A DNA stretch of 34,246 bases from Bdellovibrio sp. Lineage in GTDB: Bacteria; Bdellovibrionota; Bacteriovoracia; Bacteriovoracales; Bacteriovoracaceae. The notes under the pieces are model-generated. The model was not told the origin of the DNA, did not search any database, and worked only from the letters and a program-made list of their open reading frames with translations. The position numbers were made by a program, and so were the translations under genes. The stretch is taken from positions 37,045 through 71,290 of the forward strand of contig DYOQ01000003.1 of NCBI GenBank assembly GCA_020720455.1, read 5' to 3'. Below are positions 15,205 to 22,398 of the stretch, in pieces. Positions within the stretch are counted from its first letter, which is position 1; each line of letters starts with the position of its first letter.

Positions 15205-16075
15205 TGCCTCTAATCATTTCGGAAAGCTTAAGAAGGTTATTATACACATCATAAGAGAGTGGATCAAAGAAAATAATTGAAACAGAAAGAGTCTCTGCCA
15301 GTGTTTCAATCTGTTTTTGATTATTAACTGGCCAGATTATAAGTGACCGAACCCCTTTTTCTTTGATTTTTTTAGTGAGTTGAATCAACTTTTTTGGTGA
15401 TGGAAATTTACCGTCTTCTTCAACTGTTATCATTTCGATGCTAAAGGCGTCTGCGTAGTGGCCTAGGCTTGGGTGATAAACTAAAACAGTTCTGTTTGGT
15501 ATATTTGCCAGCGTTTGAGCTATTTCATCTTTTAAATCTCTTAGACGTTTTTGTAGCTTGTTGAAATTATCTTTATATTTGGTTCTGTCGGGGAAAATTC
15601 TTTTAATCTCATTGTACATGTTGGATGAAATAATGAGTAAATTATCTGGGTCGTTCCAGATGTGAGGATCTCTCGATTCGTCGATTTTTTCGTTGCCAGG
15701 ATGGTGGTGGTTCTCTCCTGCATGAACGTGATCAGATTTACGTTTAATTGTTCCTACTGAACAATCAACAATATTAAATATAGGTATAATTGTTTTAACC
15801 TTCTCGATAACTTGTATTTCAAATGGTGCGTTTAAAGAGAAATACAGTGTTGACTTGGATAGTTTAATAATGTCCTTAGGGGTTGGTGAGTAAGAATGTG
15901 GAGAGCTACCTTGCGGGATTAATGTTTTTGATTCGATTTCGCCACCAGTTATTTGATCAAGAAGATATTTTGCGGGTGGAATTGAGGTGAAAAAACTGGC
16001 CGTTTCACATTGGCCTCTTTCAAATGGTAATAGCATGGATACTAGAACAAATAGGCGCAGTAAGATTTTTTTCAT
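15182..16075 (-). CDS. znuA: Periplasmic zinc-binding protein of ABC transporter
   Basis: 297 residues, cluster A-1 (TroA/ZnuA) family. Signal peptide of about 22 residues (MKKILLRLFVLVSMLLPF). Likely metal ligands: His60 in SSPHSY, His138 in DPHIWNDP, and His in VYHPSLGHYA. Between them lies a His/acid loop (HVHAGENHHHPG, 116-126), the feature that distinguishes zinc-specific members from manganese ones. It is the first gene of the znuA-znuC-znuB-kinase unit and is divergent from lgt. I see no convincing Zur box in the 88-bp spacer, only a 7-bp inverted repeat. Confidence 0.93.
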   Translation of the reverse strand: MKKILLRLFVLVSMLLPFERGQCETASFFTSIPPAKYLLDQITGGEIESKTLIPQGSSPHSYSPTPKDIIKLSKSTLYFSLNAPFEIQVIEKVKTIIPIFNIVDCSVGTIKRKSDHVHAGENHHHPGNEKIDESRDPHIWNDPDNLLIISSNMYNEIKRIFPDRTKYKDNFNKLQKRLRDLKDEIAQTLANIPNRTVLVYHPSLGHYADAFSIEMITVEEDGKFPSPKKLIQLTKKIKEKGVRSLIIWPVNNQKQIETLAETLSVSIIFFDPLSYDVYNNLLKLSEMIRGNVGNNKQ

Positions 16076-16110
16076 AATGGTTAATATTTGGCCTAAATTT
16101 TTAGAAGTGT

Positions 16111-16160
16111 AAAGTACCTTAAAATCTACTTGTTTGATAACGTAGAAAAAGATGTACTTT
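16111..16160. promoter_or_regulatory. Inverted repeat between znuA and lgt
   Basis: AAAGTAC (16111-16117) and GTACTTT (16154-16160) are exact reverse complements, 36 nt apart, within the 88-bp divergent spacer. They could be a regulator site for either gene. It does not resemble the usual Zur consensus. Confidence 0.3.
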
Positions 16161-16163
16161 TAG

Positions 16164-16964
16164 TTGGTTCAGGTTAAGAATATCCCCATGATTGAATGGA
16201 ATGGTGATTCAGCTATTTTTCGTATAGGAGCGTTTGCACCCCGTTGGTATGGGATGATGTTTTTTATTGGTTTTTGGGTTGGGCAAAACTATTTGACACT
16301 AAATTTTAAACGTATAGGTAAGACTCAAAAAGATTCAACAAAACTTTTTATCTATATATTTGTTGCTACGGTTGTAGGTTCAAGGCTTGGCCACTGTCTT
16401 TTTTATGCTCCTGAATATTATATGAGCAATCTTTTAGAGATCCCGATGGTTTGGAAAGGTGGACTTGCTAGTCATGGTGGTTACGCTGCTGTTCTTTTTT
16501 CAATTTGGCTTTTTGTAAAGCAGACAAAAAATTTAAGTTTTCTTTGTGCAGCAGATATTATCGGCCCAGCGGCCCTATTTACTGGTGGTTTGGTTAGAAT
16601 CGGTAATTTTTTTAACTCCGAAATTGTTGGAAAAGTTACTGATCTACCTTGGGCCGTAGTTTTCAAACAGGTCGATATTTTTCCACGTCATCCGGCCCAA
16701 CTTTATGAGGCCATTGGATATTTAACGATATCGTTTTCGCTCTTTTATCTTTACCGTTTTGAGAGTTGGAGAAAAAAAGAGGGGGCAACTGTTGGTACGA
16801 TTTTGTTTGTCGCATTTGTGTTTCGTTTTTTTATCGAATTTGTTAAAGAGAATCAATCAACATTTGAACACGGAATGTTCATAAATATGGGTCAGATTTT
16901 GAGTATCCCGATGGCGCTACTAGGATTAGTACTTGTCGTTTGGAGTTATAGAAAAACTGATTAA
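16164..16964 (+). CDS. lgt: Prolipoprotein diacylglyceryl transferase
   Basis: 266 residues from TTG 16164, or 258 from ATG 16188; neither has a strong ribosome binding site, and family alignments usually begin near the PMIEWNGDSAIFRIG part, so both fit. Seven membrane segments. Family motifs: RWYGMMFFIGF, SRLGHCLFY, VWKGGLASHGG with the essential His, GGLVRIGNFFNSEIVG (the Lgt signature) and FPRHPAQLYEA. It transfers diacylglycerol from phosphatidylglycerol to the lipobox cysteine of prolipoproteins. It heads a tight plus-strand run with coaBC, panC and hflX. Confidence 0.95.
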   Translation: MVQVKNIPMIEWNGDSAIFRIGAFAPRWYGMMFFIGFWVGQNYLTLNFKRIGKTQKDSTKLFIYIFVATVVGSRLGHCLFYAPEYYMSNLLEIPMVWKGGLASHGGYAAVLFSIWLFVKQTKNLSFLCAADIIGPAALFTGGLVRIGNFFNSEIVGKVTDLPWAVVFKQVDIFPRHPAQLYEAIGYLTISFSLFYLYRFESWRKKEGATVGTILFVAFVFRFFIEFVKENQSTFEHGMFINMGQILSIPMALLGLVLVVWSYRKTD

Positions 16965-16975
16965 ACGAGGTCTTT

Positions 16976-18199
16976 ATGAATATTGTACTTGGAGTAACTG
17001 GTTCAATCTCTGCGTATAAGACGTATGATCTATTAAGAGAGTTTATTAAAGAAGGCCATGAGGTTGTAGTTGTTCTCTCAAAGGGTGCGCTCAAATTTGT
17101 GCTTCCACAAAATTATCGTTTTCTTGGCGCTAAGGCCGTTCATCTGCCAGATTCAGATTTTAGTTATCCATCTAGTCCGCTAGAGAAAGGGGTTCTTCAT
17201 ATCGAAATTGCTAAATGGTGTGATAGGTTTATAGTTGCGCCATTATCTGCAAATAGTTTGGCAAAAATGGCCAATGGAATGTGTGACGATCTTTTGACTT
17301 CAATATTTATTTCGCTTGGCCCTAAAGTTCCTAAAATATTTTATCCTGCGATGAATACGGTGATGTATTATAACCAACTTACTCAAAAAAATTTGAGTAT
17401 CTTGGCCTTTTTAGAAAATACTTTCGTCCATCCGCCCATGTCAGGTTCACTTGCTTGTGGTGATACTGGAATTGGAAAGCTTCCAGAGATTGAAGTCATT
17501 AAAGATAGTGCGCTACTATTTTCAGATAGCAAAATTGGTCAGAAAGTTTTGATCACTGCTGGTGCAACCGTTGCCCCACTTGATCCGGTTCGGTACGTTA
17601 CTAATCCATCATCAGGTTTTACTGGTTATTCTCTTGCCAAATCTTTTTTGGCCAAGGGGTGTGAAGTTATTGTTGTAGCGGGAATTTATGCTACAGATAA
17701 GCTTGATAATTTAAAAGAGCTTCCAAATTATAAGTTAGTAAGAGTTAGAACAACAAGAGAGATGCATCATGCAGTAATGAAAAGATTTCCGCTTTGTGAT
17801 CTTTACATCTCATCTGCCGCCATTAGTGATATTGAGTTTGATATGAGTAAAACAAAACTTAAGAAGGATGAATTGAAGACCCTTTCTTTTAATTTTAGTT
17901 TGGCCCCAGATATTTTAAGCGATGTCATTCGCATCAAGAGGGATAATCAAAAAATAGTTGGTTTTGCTGCTGAAACCGATTTAAGCAAAGAGACGCTGTT
18001 AAAAAAAATTAATAGAAAACCTGTCGATTTATTGGTTGGAACGCTTGTCTCAAACGGACATGGTGAGGATGCAACTGTAAATGGATTTGTTAACGATTCT
18101 GCATATTATTCACTCGTTCAAAATGGAGTTGTTGGCCCAAATATTACTATGACCAAAGAGCTTCTTGGCCAAGAGATTATGAATCGGGTAATGCAGTGA
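16976..18199 (+). CDS. coaBC: Bifunctional CoaBC
   Basis: 407 residues, ATG behind CGAGG. The N-terminal flavoprotein decarboxylase half (1-185) has LGVTGSISAYK, the HIEIAKW active-site His, PLSANSLAKMANG, and the PAMNTVMY and GSLACGDTGIG motifs with the catalytic Cys. The C-terminal ligase half (190-407) has VLITAGAT, DPVRYVTNPSSG and SSAAISD. It converts 4'-phosphopantothenate and cysteine through phosphopantothenoylcysteine to 4'-phosphopantetheine. It starts 12 nt after lgt and overlaps panC, so two coenzyme A pathway genes are adjacent. Confidence 0.95.
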   Translation: MNIVLGVTGSISAYKTYDLLREFIKEGHEVVVVLSKGALKFVLPQNYRFLGAKAVHLPDSDFSYPSSPLEKGVLHIEIAKWCDRFIVAPLSANSLAKMANGMCDDLLTSIFISLGPKVPKIFYPAMNTVMYYNQLTQKNLSILAFLENTFVHPPMSGSLACGDTGIGKLPEIEVIKDSALLFSDSKIGQKVLITAGATVAPLDPVRYVTNPSSGFTGYSLAKSFLAKGCEVIVVAGIYATDKLDNLKELPNYKLVRVRTTREMHHAVMKRFPLCDLYISSAAISDIEFDMSKTKLKKDELKTLSFNFSLAPDILSDVIRIKRDNQKIVGFAAETDLSKETLLKKINRKPVDLLVGTLVSNGHGEDATVNGFVNDSAYYSLVQNGVVGPNITMTKELLGQEIMNRVMQ

Positions 18200-19071
18200 T
18201 GGTTATTCGAACAACCAATGAGTTAAAAAGATATCGCGATCAGCTTCACGGTAATGTTGGTCTTGTTCCAACAATGGGTAATCTTCATGAAGGCCACCTA
18301 GAGCTTATAAGACACTCTTTGTACGATAACGAGTTTACGATTGTAACTATTTTTGTAAATCCCACTCAGTTTGGAGCAGGAGAAGATTTTTCAACATATC
18401 CGAGGACGTTAGATGTGGATCTTCGTGCTATTAAGAGTATTGAAGAGAGTGATGATAAAATAGTAGTTTTTGCGCCACAAAGAGTGGAAGAGATTTACCC
18501 GTTAGGTTTTCAGACAAAAATTGAAGTGACAGAGATAACAAAAAATCTTTGCGGCGCAAGTCGTCCTGGCCATTTCGCAGGAGTTACAACCGTTGTTTAT
18601 CTTTTGTTTGCTCTTACTCATCCAACAAATGCTTATTTTGGAGAGAAAGATTTTCAGCAGCTACAAACAATCAAGAGAATGGTTAACGATTTAATTTTGC
18701 CAATTAATATTGTCCCTATCCCAATTGTTAGAGATAGTGATGGCCTTGCTAAATCTAGTCGTAATAGTTATCTTTCAAAAGATGAAAGAGCTATTGGCCT
18801 TAATCTTCCTCGTTCAATTGTAGAGCTTGCTGAAATAGTTAAGGTTAGTGGAGTGCTAGCTGGTGAGAAAAAAATTTACGATATTGTCACAATAGACAAA
18901 AACTGGGAATATTTATTGATTGTTGATAGTTCAACATTAAATCAAGCAACAAATGAGAGTGTCGAAGTAGTTATTGCTGGAGCATATAAGGTCGGCAAGA
19001 CTAGATTGATTGACAACTCTAGAGTTAGAGTTAAAGTTAAAGCGGAAGTGGAAGTGCCTTGTGTTAGATAA
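18199..19071 (+). CDS. panC: Pantothenate synthetase
   Basis: About 290 residues from ATG 18199, overlapping the coaBC stop by one base; GTG 18196 is an alternative. Class I nucleotidyl-transferase motifs: VPTMGNLHEGHLELIR (HxGH), FVNPTQFGAGEDFSTYPR, AYFGEKDFQQLQ and SSRNSYLS (KSSRN loop). It ligates pantoate and beta-alanine with ATP. After the usual end (RLIDN), a short Val/Lys/Glu-rich tail follows; this tail DNA also carries the start of hflX. No panB or panD is in the window. Confidence 0.95.
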   Translation: MVIRTTNELKRYRDQLHGNVGLVPTMGNLHEGHLELIRHSLYDNEFTIVTIFVNPTQFGAGEDFSTYPRTLDVDLRAIKSIEESDDKIVVFAPQRVEEIYPLGFQTKIEVTEITKNLCGASRPGHFAGVTTVVYLLFALTHPTNAYFGEKDFQQLQTIKRMVNDLILPINIVPIPIVRDSDGLAKSSRNSYLSKDERAIGLNLPRSIVELAEIVKVSGVLAGEKKIYDIVTIDKNWEYLLIVDSSTLNQATNESVEVVIAGAYKVGKTRLIDNSRVRVKVKAEVEVPCVR

Positions 19072-20386
19072 CGAATTTAGAATTAAAACAGATGCCAAGG
19101 CCGCGCTTGTTTCTATTCAGTGTGAAAAGCTACCATCTCATGCTACTAGCGTAGAGGTTACCTCGTCTCTAGCTGAGATGTGGGAATTGATGAGGACTTT
19201 AAGCATTGAGACGGTTGGAGAGTATGTTCAAGTTAAAGATACACCAAGCTCTGCTACAATTCTTGGGAGTGGAAAATTAGAAGAGATCGCAGAAGATGTA
19301 AAAACAAAAGGGGGCGACCTTTTAGTTTTTGATTTTGAACTTACTTCTGGTCAGATTAGAAACATAAAAAAGTTAACAGGACTTAGTGTCGTTGATCGTT
19401 GTCACGTTATATTAGAAATTTTTGCCAAACATGCAAGAACTAAAGAGGCCAAAATTCAGATTGAGATGGCCCGCTTAGAGTATTTACTTCCGAGGCTTTC
19501 AGGTTTTTGGAGCCATCTTTCAAGGCAAAAAGGTGGGATTGGAGTGAGAGGCGGTGAGGGTGAACAACAAATTGAGCTCGACCGAAGAATCGTTAGAAGC
19601 AGGATCGCTTATTTTAAGCGTGAGCTTGGAGTTATTGTTAAATCTCGTAAAGAGCAAAATAAACGTAGAGGCAAGAAGACTATTACCGCTGCGCTTGTTG
19701 GTTACACCAATGCTGGAAAATCTTCAGTGATGAATAGGCTATGTCAAGAGCAGGTGATTGAAGAGGACATGTTGTTTGCCACACTTGATTCTACTTATCG
19801 AATGTTAAGTCCCGATACTAAACCACCTATGGTTCTTATAGATACGGTTGGTTTTATCTCTAATTTGCCTAATACATTAATTAGTGGTTTTAAAACAACC
19901 TTGGAGTCTGCAATTGAAGCAGACCTCTTGATTGTTGTTTGTGATATTTCAAATCCATTCTTTGAGCAGCAACTAAGCGTTACTAACCAAGTTTTAGACG
20001 AGTTAAAAATTGGAGATAAGGAAAGATTTCTTGTTTTTAATAAGATTGATAAGGCAGATCCATTTACTGTTAAGCTTATGTTAAGAAAATATAGCAAAAT
20101 GAGTATTGCAGTTTCAACATTTAATCCTGAAGATATGAAACAACTTCGCTCGCAAATCATTGATTATTTTTTGAGCAAGCAAGGACATTATGACCTCTTC
20201 GTTCCGTATGCCCTTGGAGATATTCATTCAAGCATTAGGTCGCAAACAAATATCATTGGTGAAGGTAGTCATGAGAAAGGAATTTTTTATCGGATTAAGG
20301 CCCCAGATTTTATAGTTAATAGATTAAATATTGAAAAGTATATGCTAGCGTCTCCAGTTCGTGATGATCAATTAATTTTTAGATAA
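19061..20386 (+). CDS. hflX: GTPase HflX
   Basis: About 441 residues from GTG 19061, which has GGAAG upstream; a TTG at 19010 would lengthen it inside panC and is less likely. The N-terminal HflX domain contains ATILGSGKLEEI and FDFELTSGQIRN, followed by the helical linker (RLEYLLPRLSGFW, GGIGVRGGEGEQQIELDRR). The G domain has GYTNAGKSS (G1), DTVGFISNLP (G3) and NKID (G4). HflX binds ribosomes and splits or rescues stalled 70S particles under stress. It overlaps panC by 11 nt and ends the lgt-coaBC-panC-hflX run. No hairpin follows it. Confidence 0.94.
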   Translation: MLDNEFRIKTDAKAALVSIQCEKLPSHATSVEVTSSLAEMWELMRTLSIETVGEYVQVKDTPSSATILGSGKLEEIAEDVKTKGGDLLVFDFELTSGQIRNIKKLTGLSVVDRCHVILEIFAKHARTKEAKIQIEMARLEYLLPRLSGFWSHLSRQKGGIGVRGGEGEQQIELDRRIVRSRIAYFKRELGVIVKSRKEQNKRRGKKTITAALVGYTNAGKSSVMNRLCQEQVIEEDMLFATLDSTYRMLSPDTKPPMVLIDTVGFISNLPNTLISGFKTTLESAIEADLLIVVCDISNPFFEQQLSVTNQVLDELKIGDKERFLVFNKIDKADPFTVKLMLRKYSKMSIAVSTFNPEDMKQLRSQIIDYFLSKQGHYDLFVPYALGDIHSSIRSQTNIIGEGSHEKGIFYRIKAPDFIVNRLNIEKYMLASPVRDDQLIFR

Positions 20387-20409
20387 AATTTTATATTCGC
20401 CATTGTTAA

Positions 20410-20487
20410 TTATGCGTAGCTAATAATTGGAGAAAATATTGCTACAAGTATAAATATGCTACCAAGAATATAGAGCAGTGATCTCAT
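20410..20487 (-). CDS. 25-residue single-span membrane peptide
   Basis: Small frame from ATG 20487 to TAA 20410, with GGGAGAG eight nt upstream. The product (MRSLLYILGSIFILVAIFSP plus IISYA) has one basic residue at the N-terminus and one continuous hydrophobic span, as in small inner-membrane peptides. It converges on hflX. No homologue is recognised; the evidence is the ribosome binding site and the composition. Confidence 0.5.
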   Translation of the reverse strand: MRSLLYILGSIFILVAIFSPIISYA

Positions 20488-20545
20488 TTTTCTCTCCCAT
20501 GTTTTTTTCTTACGATACCAAAAATTTTGACACAGCTCCATCTTC

Positions 20546-20737
20546 TTGCTAGACGCAAATCTTAACTTTTTGTCAAATTCCTACTTGAGCGTTGACAGTT
20601 TTCACCACTTTTTGTCAGTTCAGTTGCTACCAAGAGCGCAAATCGACGATTTTCTTTTTTACAAGAGTTTTATTATCGCCCATAAAAACAGAATTTTTCC
20701 AATAGAAGTAAAAGCCGGGCCTACTGATAAAATGTGA
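20546..20737 (+). pseudogene. Remnant of a DUF4143 ATPase C-terminus
   Basis: From about 20636 the frame encodes AQIDDF, a gap, then NRIFPIEVKAG, parallel to AEVDFVF and NIYPVEVKAG in the intact gene at 11003-12328. No Walker A or B region is present and the upstream part of the frame is not recognisable. It is therefore a 3' fragment. It lies about 80 bp outside the right palindrome of HNH element B. Confidence 0.55.
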
Positions 20738-20786
20738 TCTCTCTTATCGAGAAAAATTTAATTCACAGGCATCACTTTATTGCCAG

Positions 20787-21809
20787 TTAGGCCAGTAGGT
20801 CTTTGTGCCGTTCATTTCGTCCCAGGACGAATTCTTTTTTATTGGTAATGTTAGCACCACTTTCACGTCTCATTTTCTTTACTCCAAACTCAAGAATTCC
20901 TGCTCGCAAATTACAGTTTGAGCAAAGTAGTCTGATATTTGATTCTTCACTACTTCCACCTTTAGCATGAGGGTTCAAATGATCATACTGTAAGTTTTTT
21001 GTTGAACCGCAAAGTTCACATCTCCCATCGGCCTTTTTATAAACATAATATTTCGTCTGCTTGCTTATGTATCTGCTTTTTCGATTTATCTCTTTGCTCT
21101 CTTCCTTGTTATTCTTTTTTTTTAACTCTCGTTTTGGCGCAAGCTCTTCTTTATGTTTTTCTAGCGCCGCCTGTGCCATCATGTCCAAAACCTTGTCCAG
21201 GTCGAGTGGTTGATTGCCACTGCTTTTCTTTGAATATAAATTTCTAACCTGTTCAATTTTCGCTAACGTCTCTTTTGAAATTGAGACCGAAAGCCTGATA
21301 TCCTCGGCCCCTTCAGTTTGTTTAATAACAGTTTTCTTTTTAGCAGGAGTAGGTAGTTGTTTTTCGCTCCTGATATTTTCAATGAGGGCAGCCGTCTCAC
21401 GCTTACTCTTTCCCTCGATAAGATTCAAAACCTCGACCTGCTCTGCTTTTTCCATCTTTGAATCTTTAATTAGAACTGACAACAGATTCGCCGAGCTTAA
21501 GCTGATAGTACCATTTTCAAGTTTCTCTTTTACTTGCGGCAACTGTTTTGAAAGTCTCATCGCACTGATTCGCCTATAAGCTTGATCACTAGTGTAACCA
21601 AGTTCTTCAGTGCAGTAATCGTATAGCGAATGATATTTCAGATCGCAGTAAAGTTTTCTCGTTTCAATCTCTGCTAGATGAACGATAATTTCTCCGATCA
21701 ATTCTCGCTCTTTCATTACTAATTTTTTTGTTTTGCTAAGTAGTTCAGTATCGCTAATATTTTTTAATAATATTTTCATTTTAATTTCCGTTTCCGTTTT
21801 CATTTCCAT
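20787..21809 (-). CDS. DUF222-like/HNH endonuclease, copy B
   Basis: About 340 residues from ATG 21809 (AAGGTG seven nt upstream). ATG 21779 corresponds to the first methionine of the copy A product, and the frame is open back to 21944. Domains match copy A: an N-terminal helical DUF222-like part (KLYCDLKYHSLYDYC, AYRRISAMRLSKQLP), a basic linker, and a C-terminal HNH with CELCG, YDHLNPHAKGG, SNIRLLC and CSNC. Copies differ throughout, including many silent positions, so duplication is not recent. The end of the frame reads through the right palindrome (FVLGRNE) and a few codons beyond. The product may act on the palindrome or iterons, as homing-type nucleases act near their own locus; this is inference. 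Confidence 0.85.
   Translation of the reverse strand: MEMKTETEIKMKILLKNISDTELLSKTKKLVMKERELIGEIIVHLAEIETRKLYCDLKYHSLYDYCTEELGYTSDQAYRRISAMRLSKQLPQVKEKLENGTISLSSANLLSVLIKDSKMEKAEQVEVLNLIEGKSKRETAALIENIRSEKQLPTPAKKKTVIKQTEGAEDIRLSVSISKETLAKIEQVRNLYSKKSSGNQPLDLDKVLDMMAQAALEKHKEELAPKRELKKKNNKEESKEINRKSRYISKQTKYYVYKKADGRCELCGSTKNLQYDHLNPHAKGGSSEESNIRLLCSNCNLRAGILEFGVKKMRRESGANITNKKEFVLGRNERHKDLLA
20817..20830. repeat. Right boundary palindrome, element B
   Basis: TCGTCCCAGGACGA on the plus strand, that is TCGTCCTGGGACGA along the gene, identical to the core of the right site of element A. It lies within the last codons of the HNH gene. Confidence 0.8.
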
Positions 21810-22124
21810 TCTTATCACCTTAGGTCTATTGTCAAAACGTCTTGCCAGTGCACATTTTGGCGTTTTTAATATTGAAAATCTTTTACCATATTCACTAAGT
21901 ATTTTCAAATGGCCAAAACGGTAGTGCAAAGTCAGCTTTAACATTTGCTAGTTTTTAAACTAACGTCTAGCTTGCATACAATCATTTATATGATTAAGTG
22001 TTGGCCTCTTCCTCTGAAACAGAAGCAAAATAGTTCGCAGCCTAAATTTAGCCGGTTTTTGTTAATGAAAATAATTTTTTTTCTTGATTTTTTTATTTGT
22101 TAAAATGGTTTCAAGAGGGTTTTT
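21810..22124 (-). promoter_or_regulatory. Conserved leader of HNH gene B, with dyad
   Basis: 315 nt, almost the same length as leader A. Positions 21854-21885 match 1214-1245 of copy A exactly. The dyad ATTTTCAA (21901-21908) with TTGAAAAT (21872-21879) is conserved, and here outer arms GCCAAAA (21912-21918) and TTTTGGC (21855-21861) extend it. No separate gene is seen. Confidence 0.55.
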
Positions 22125-22138
22125 TCGTCCCAGGACGA
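22125..22138. repeat. Left boundary palindrome, element B
   Basis: TCGTCCCAGGACGA on the plus strand, identical to the site at 20817-20830 and in the same orientation, so the two ends of element B are direct repeats of a near-palindrome. Confidence 0.8.
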
Positions 22139-22192
22139 GATTAGCAAAGTGTTTAACCATTATGTTGGAGTTGCACTAGAAAAAATTTTCGG

Positions 22193-22262
22193 GATTGATA
22201 AAAAACAGATTGATAAAATAACAGATTGATAAAATACCGCCCACTTTTCTGGGCACTGTTTT
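22193..22262 (-). repeat. Three iterons and hairpin outside element B
   Basis: GATTGATAAAA starts at 22193, 22208 and 22224 (TATCAATC along the gene; spacings 16 then 15 bp from the hairpin inward). The hairpin pairs AAAAT and CGCCCA (22231-22243) with TGGGC and GTTTT (22250-22262) with two internal mismatches. Order and spacing match 888-967. Confidence 0.7.
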
Positions 22263-22314
22263 GATAACTCTCTTGGGGCCCATTTTTGCTAACACATTAA
22301 GATTGTTACACCAC

Positions 22315-22354
22315 TTATTAGCTAATAATTGATTCTAAAAAAACCGATTATAAT
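22315..22354 (+). promoter_or_regulatory. Palindrome and -10 box before the secreted-protein locus
   Basis: TTATTAGCTAATAA (22315-22328) is a perfect 14-bp palindrome. TATAAT lies at 22349-22354, about 45 nt before the TTG start. The -35 region is weak and overlaps the palindrome, an arrangement expected of a repressor or activator site. The rest of 22263-22398 holds nothing else I can support. Confidence 0.4.
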
Positions 22355-22398
22355 CTTGATGTATATATGTGTATGCGTTAGCAGATTTGGGAGGCCCC

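Larger units (their letters stand above)
20817..22262 (-). mobile_element. Candidate HNH element, copy B
   Basis: Reading along the gene (minus strand): imperfect GGGC hairpin (22262-22231), three iterons (22234-22193), a spacer of 54 bp, left palindrome (22138-22125), leader of 315 nt, HNH gene, right palindrome (20830-20817). Palindrome-to-palindrome length is 1322 bp against 1265 bp in copy A. The 54-bp spacer between iterons and palindrome is absent from copy A. Confidence 0.6.

Noticed and set aside
16076-16163. Zur box in front of znuA
   Set aside because: No GTTAT-type palindrome matching the Zur consensus; only a widely spaced 7-bp inverted repeat is present.
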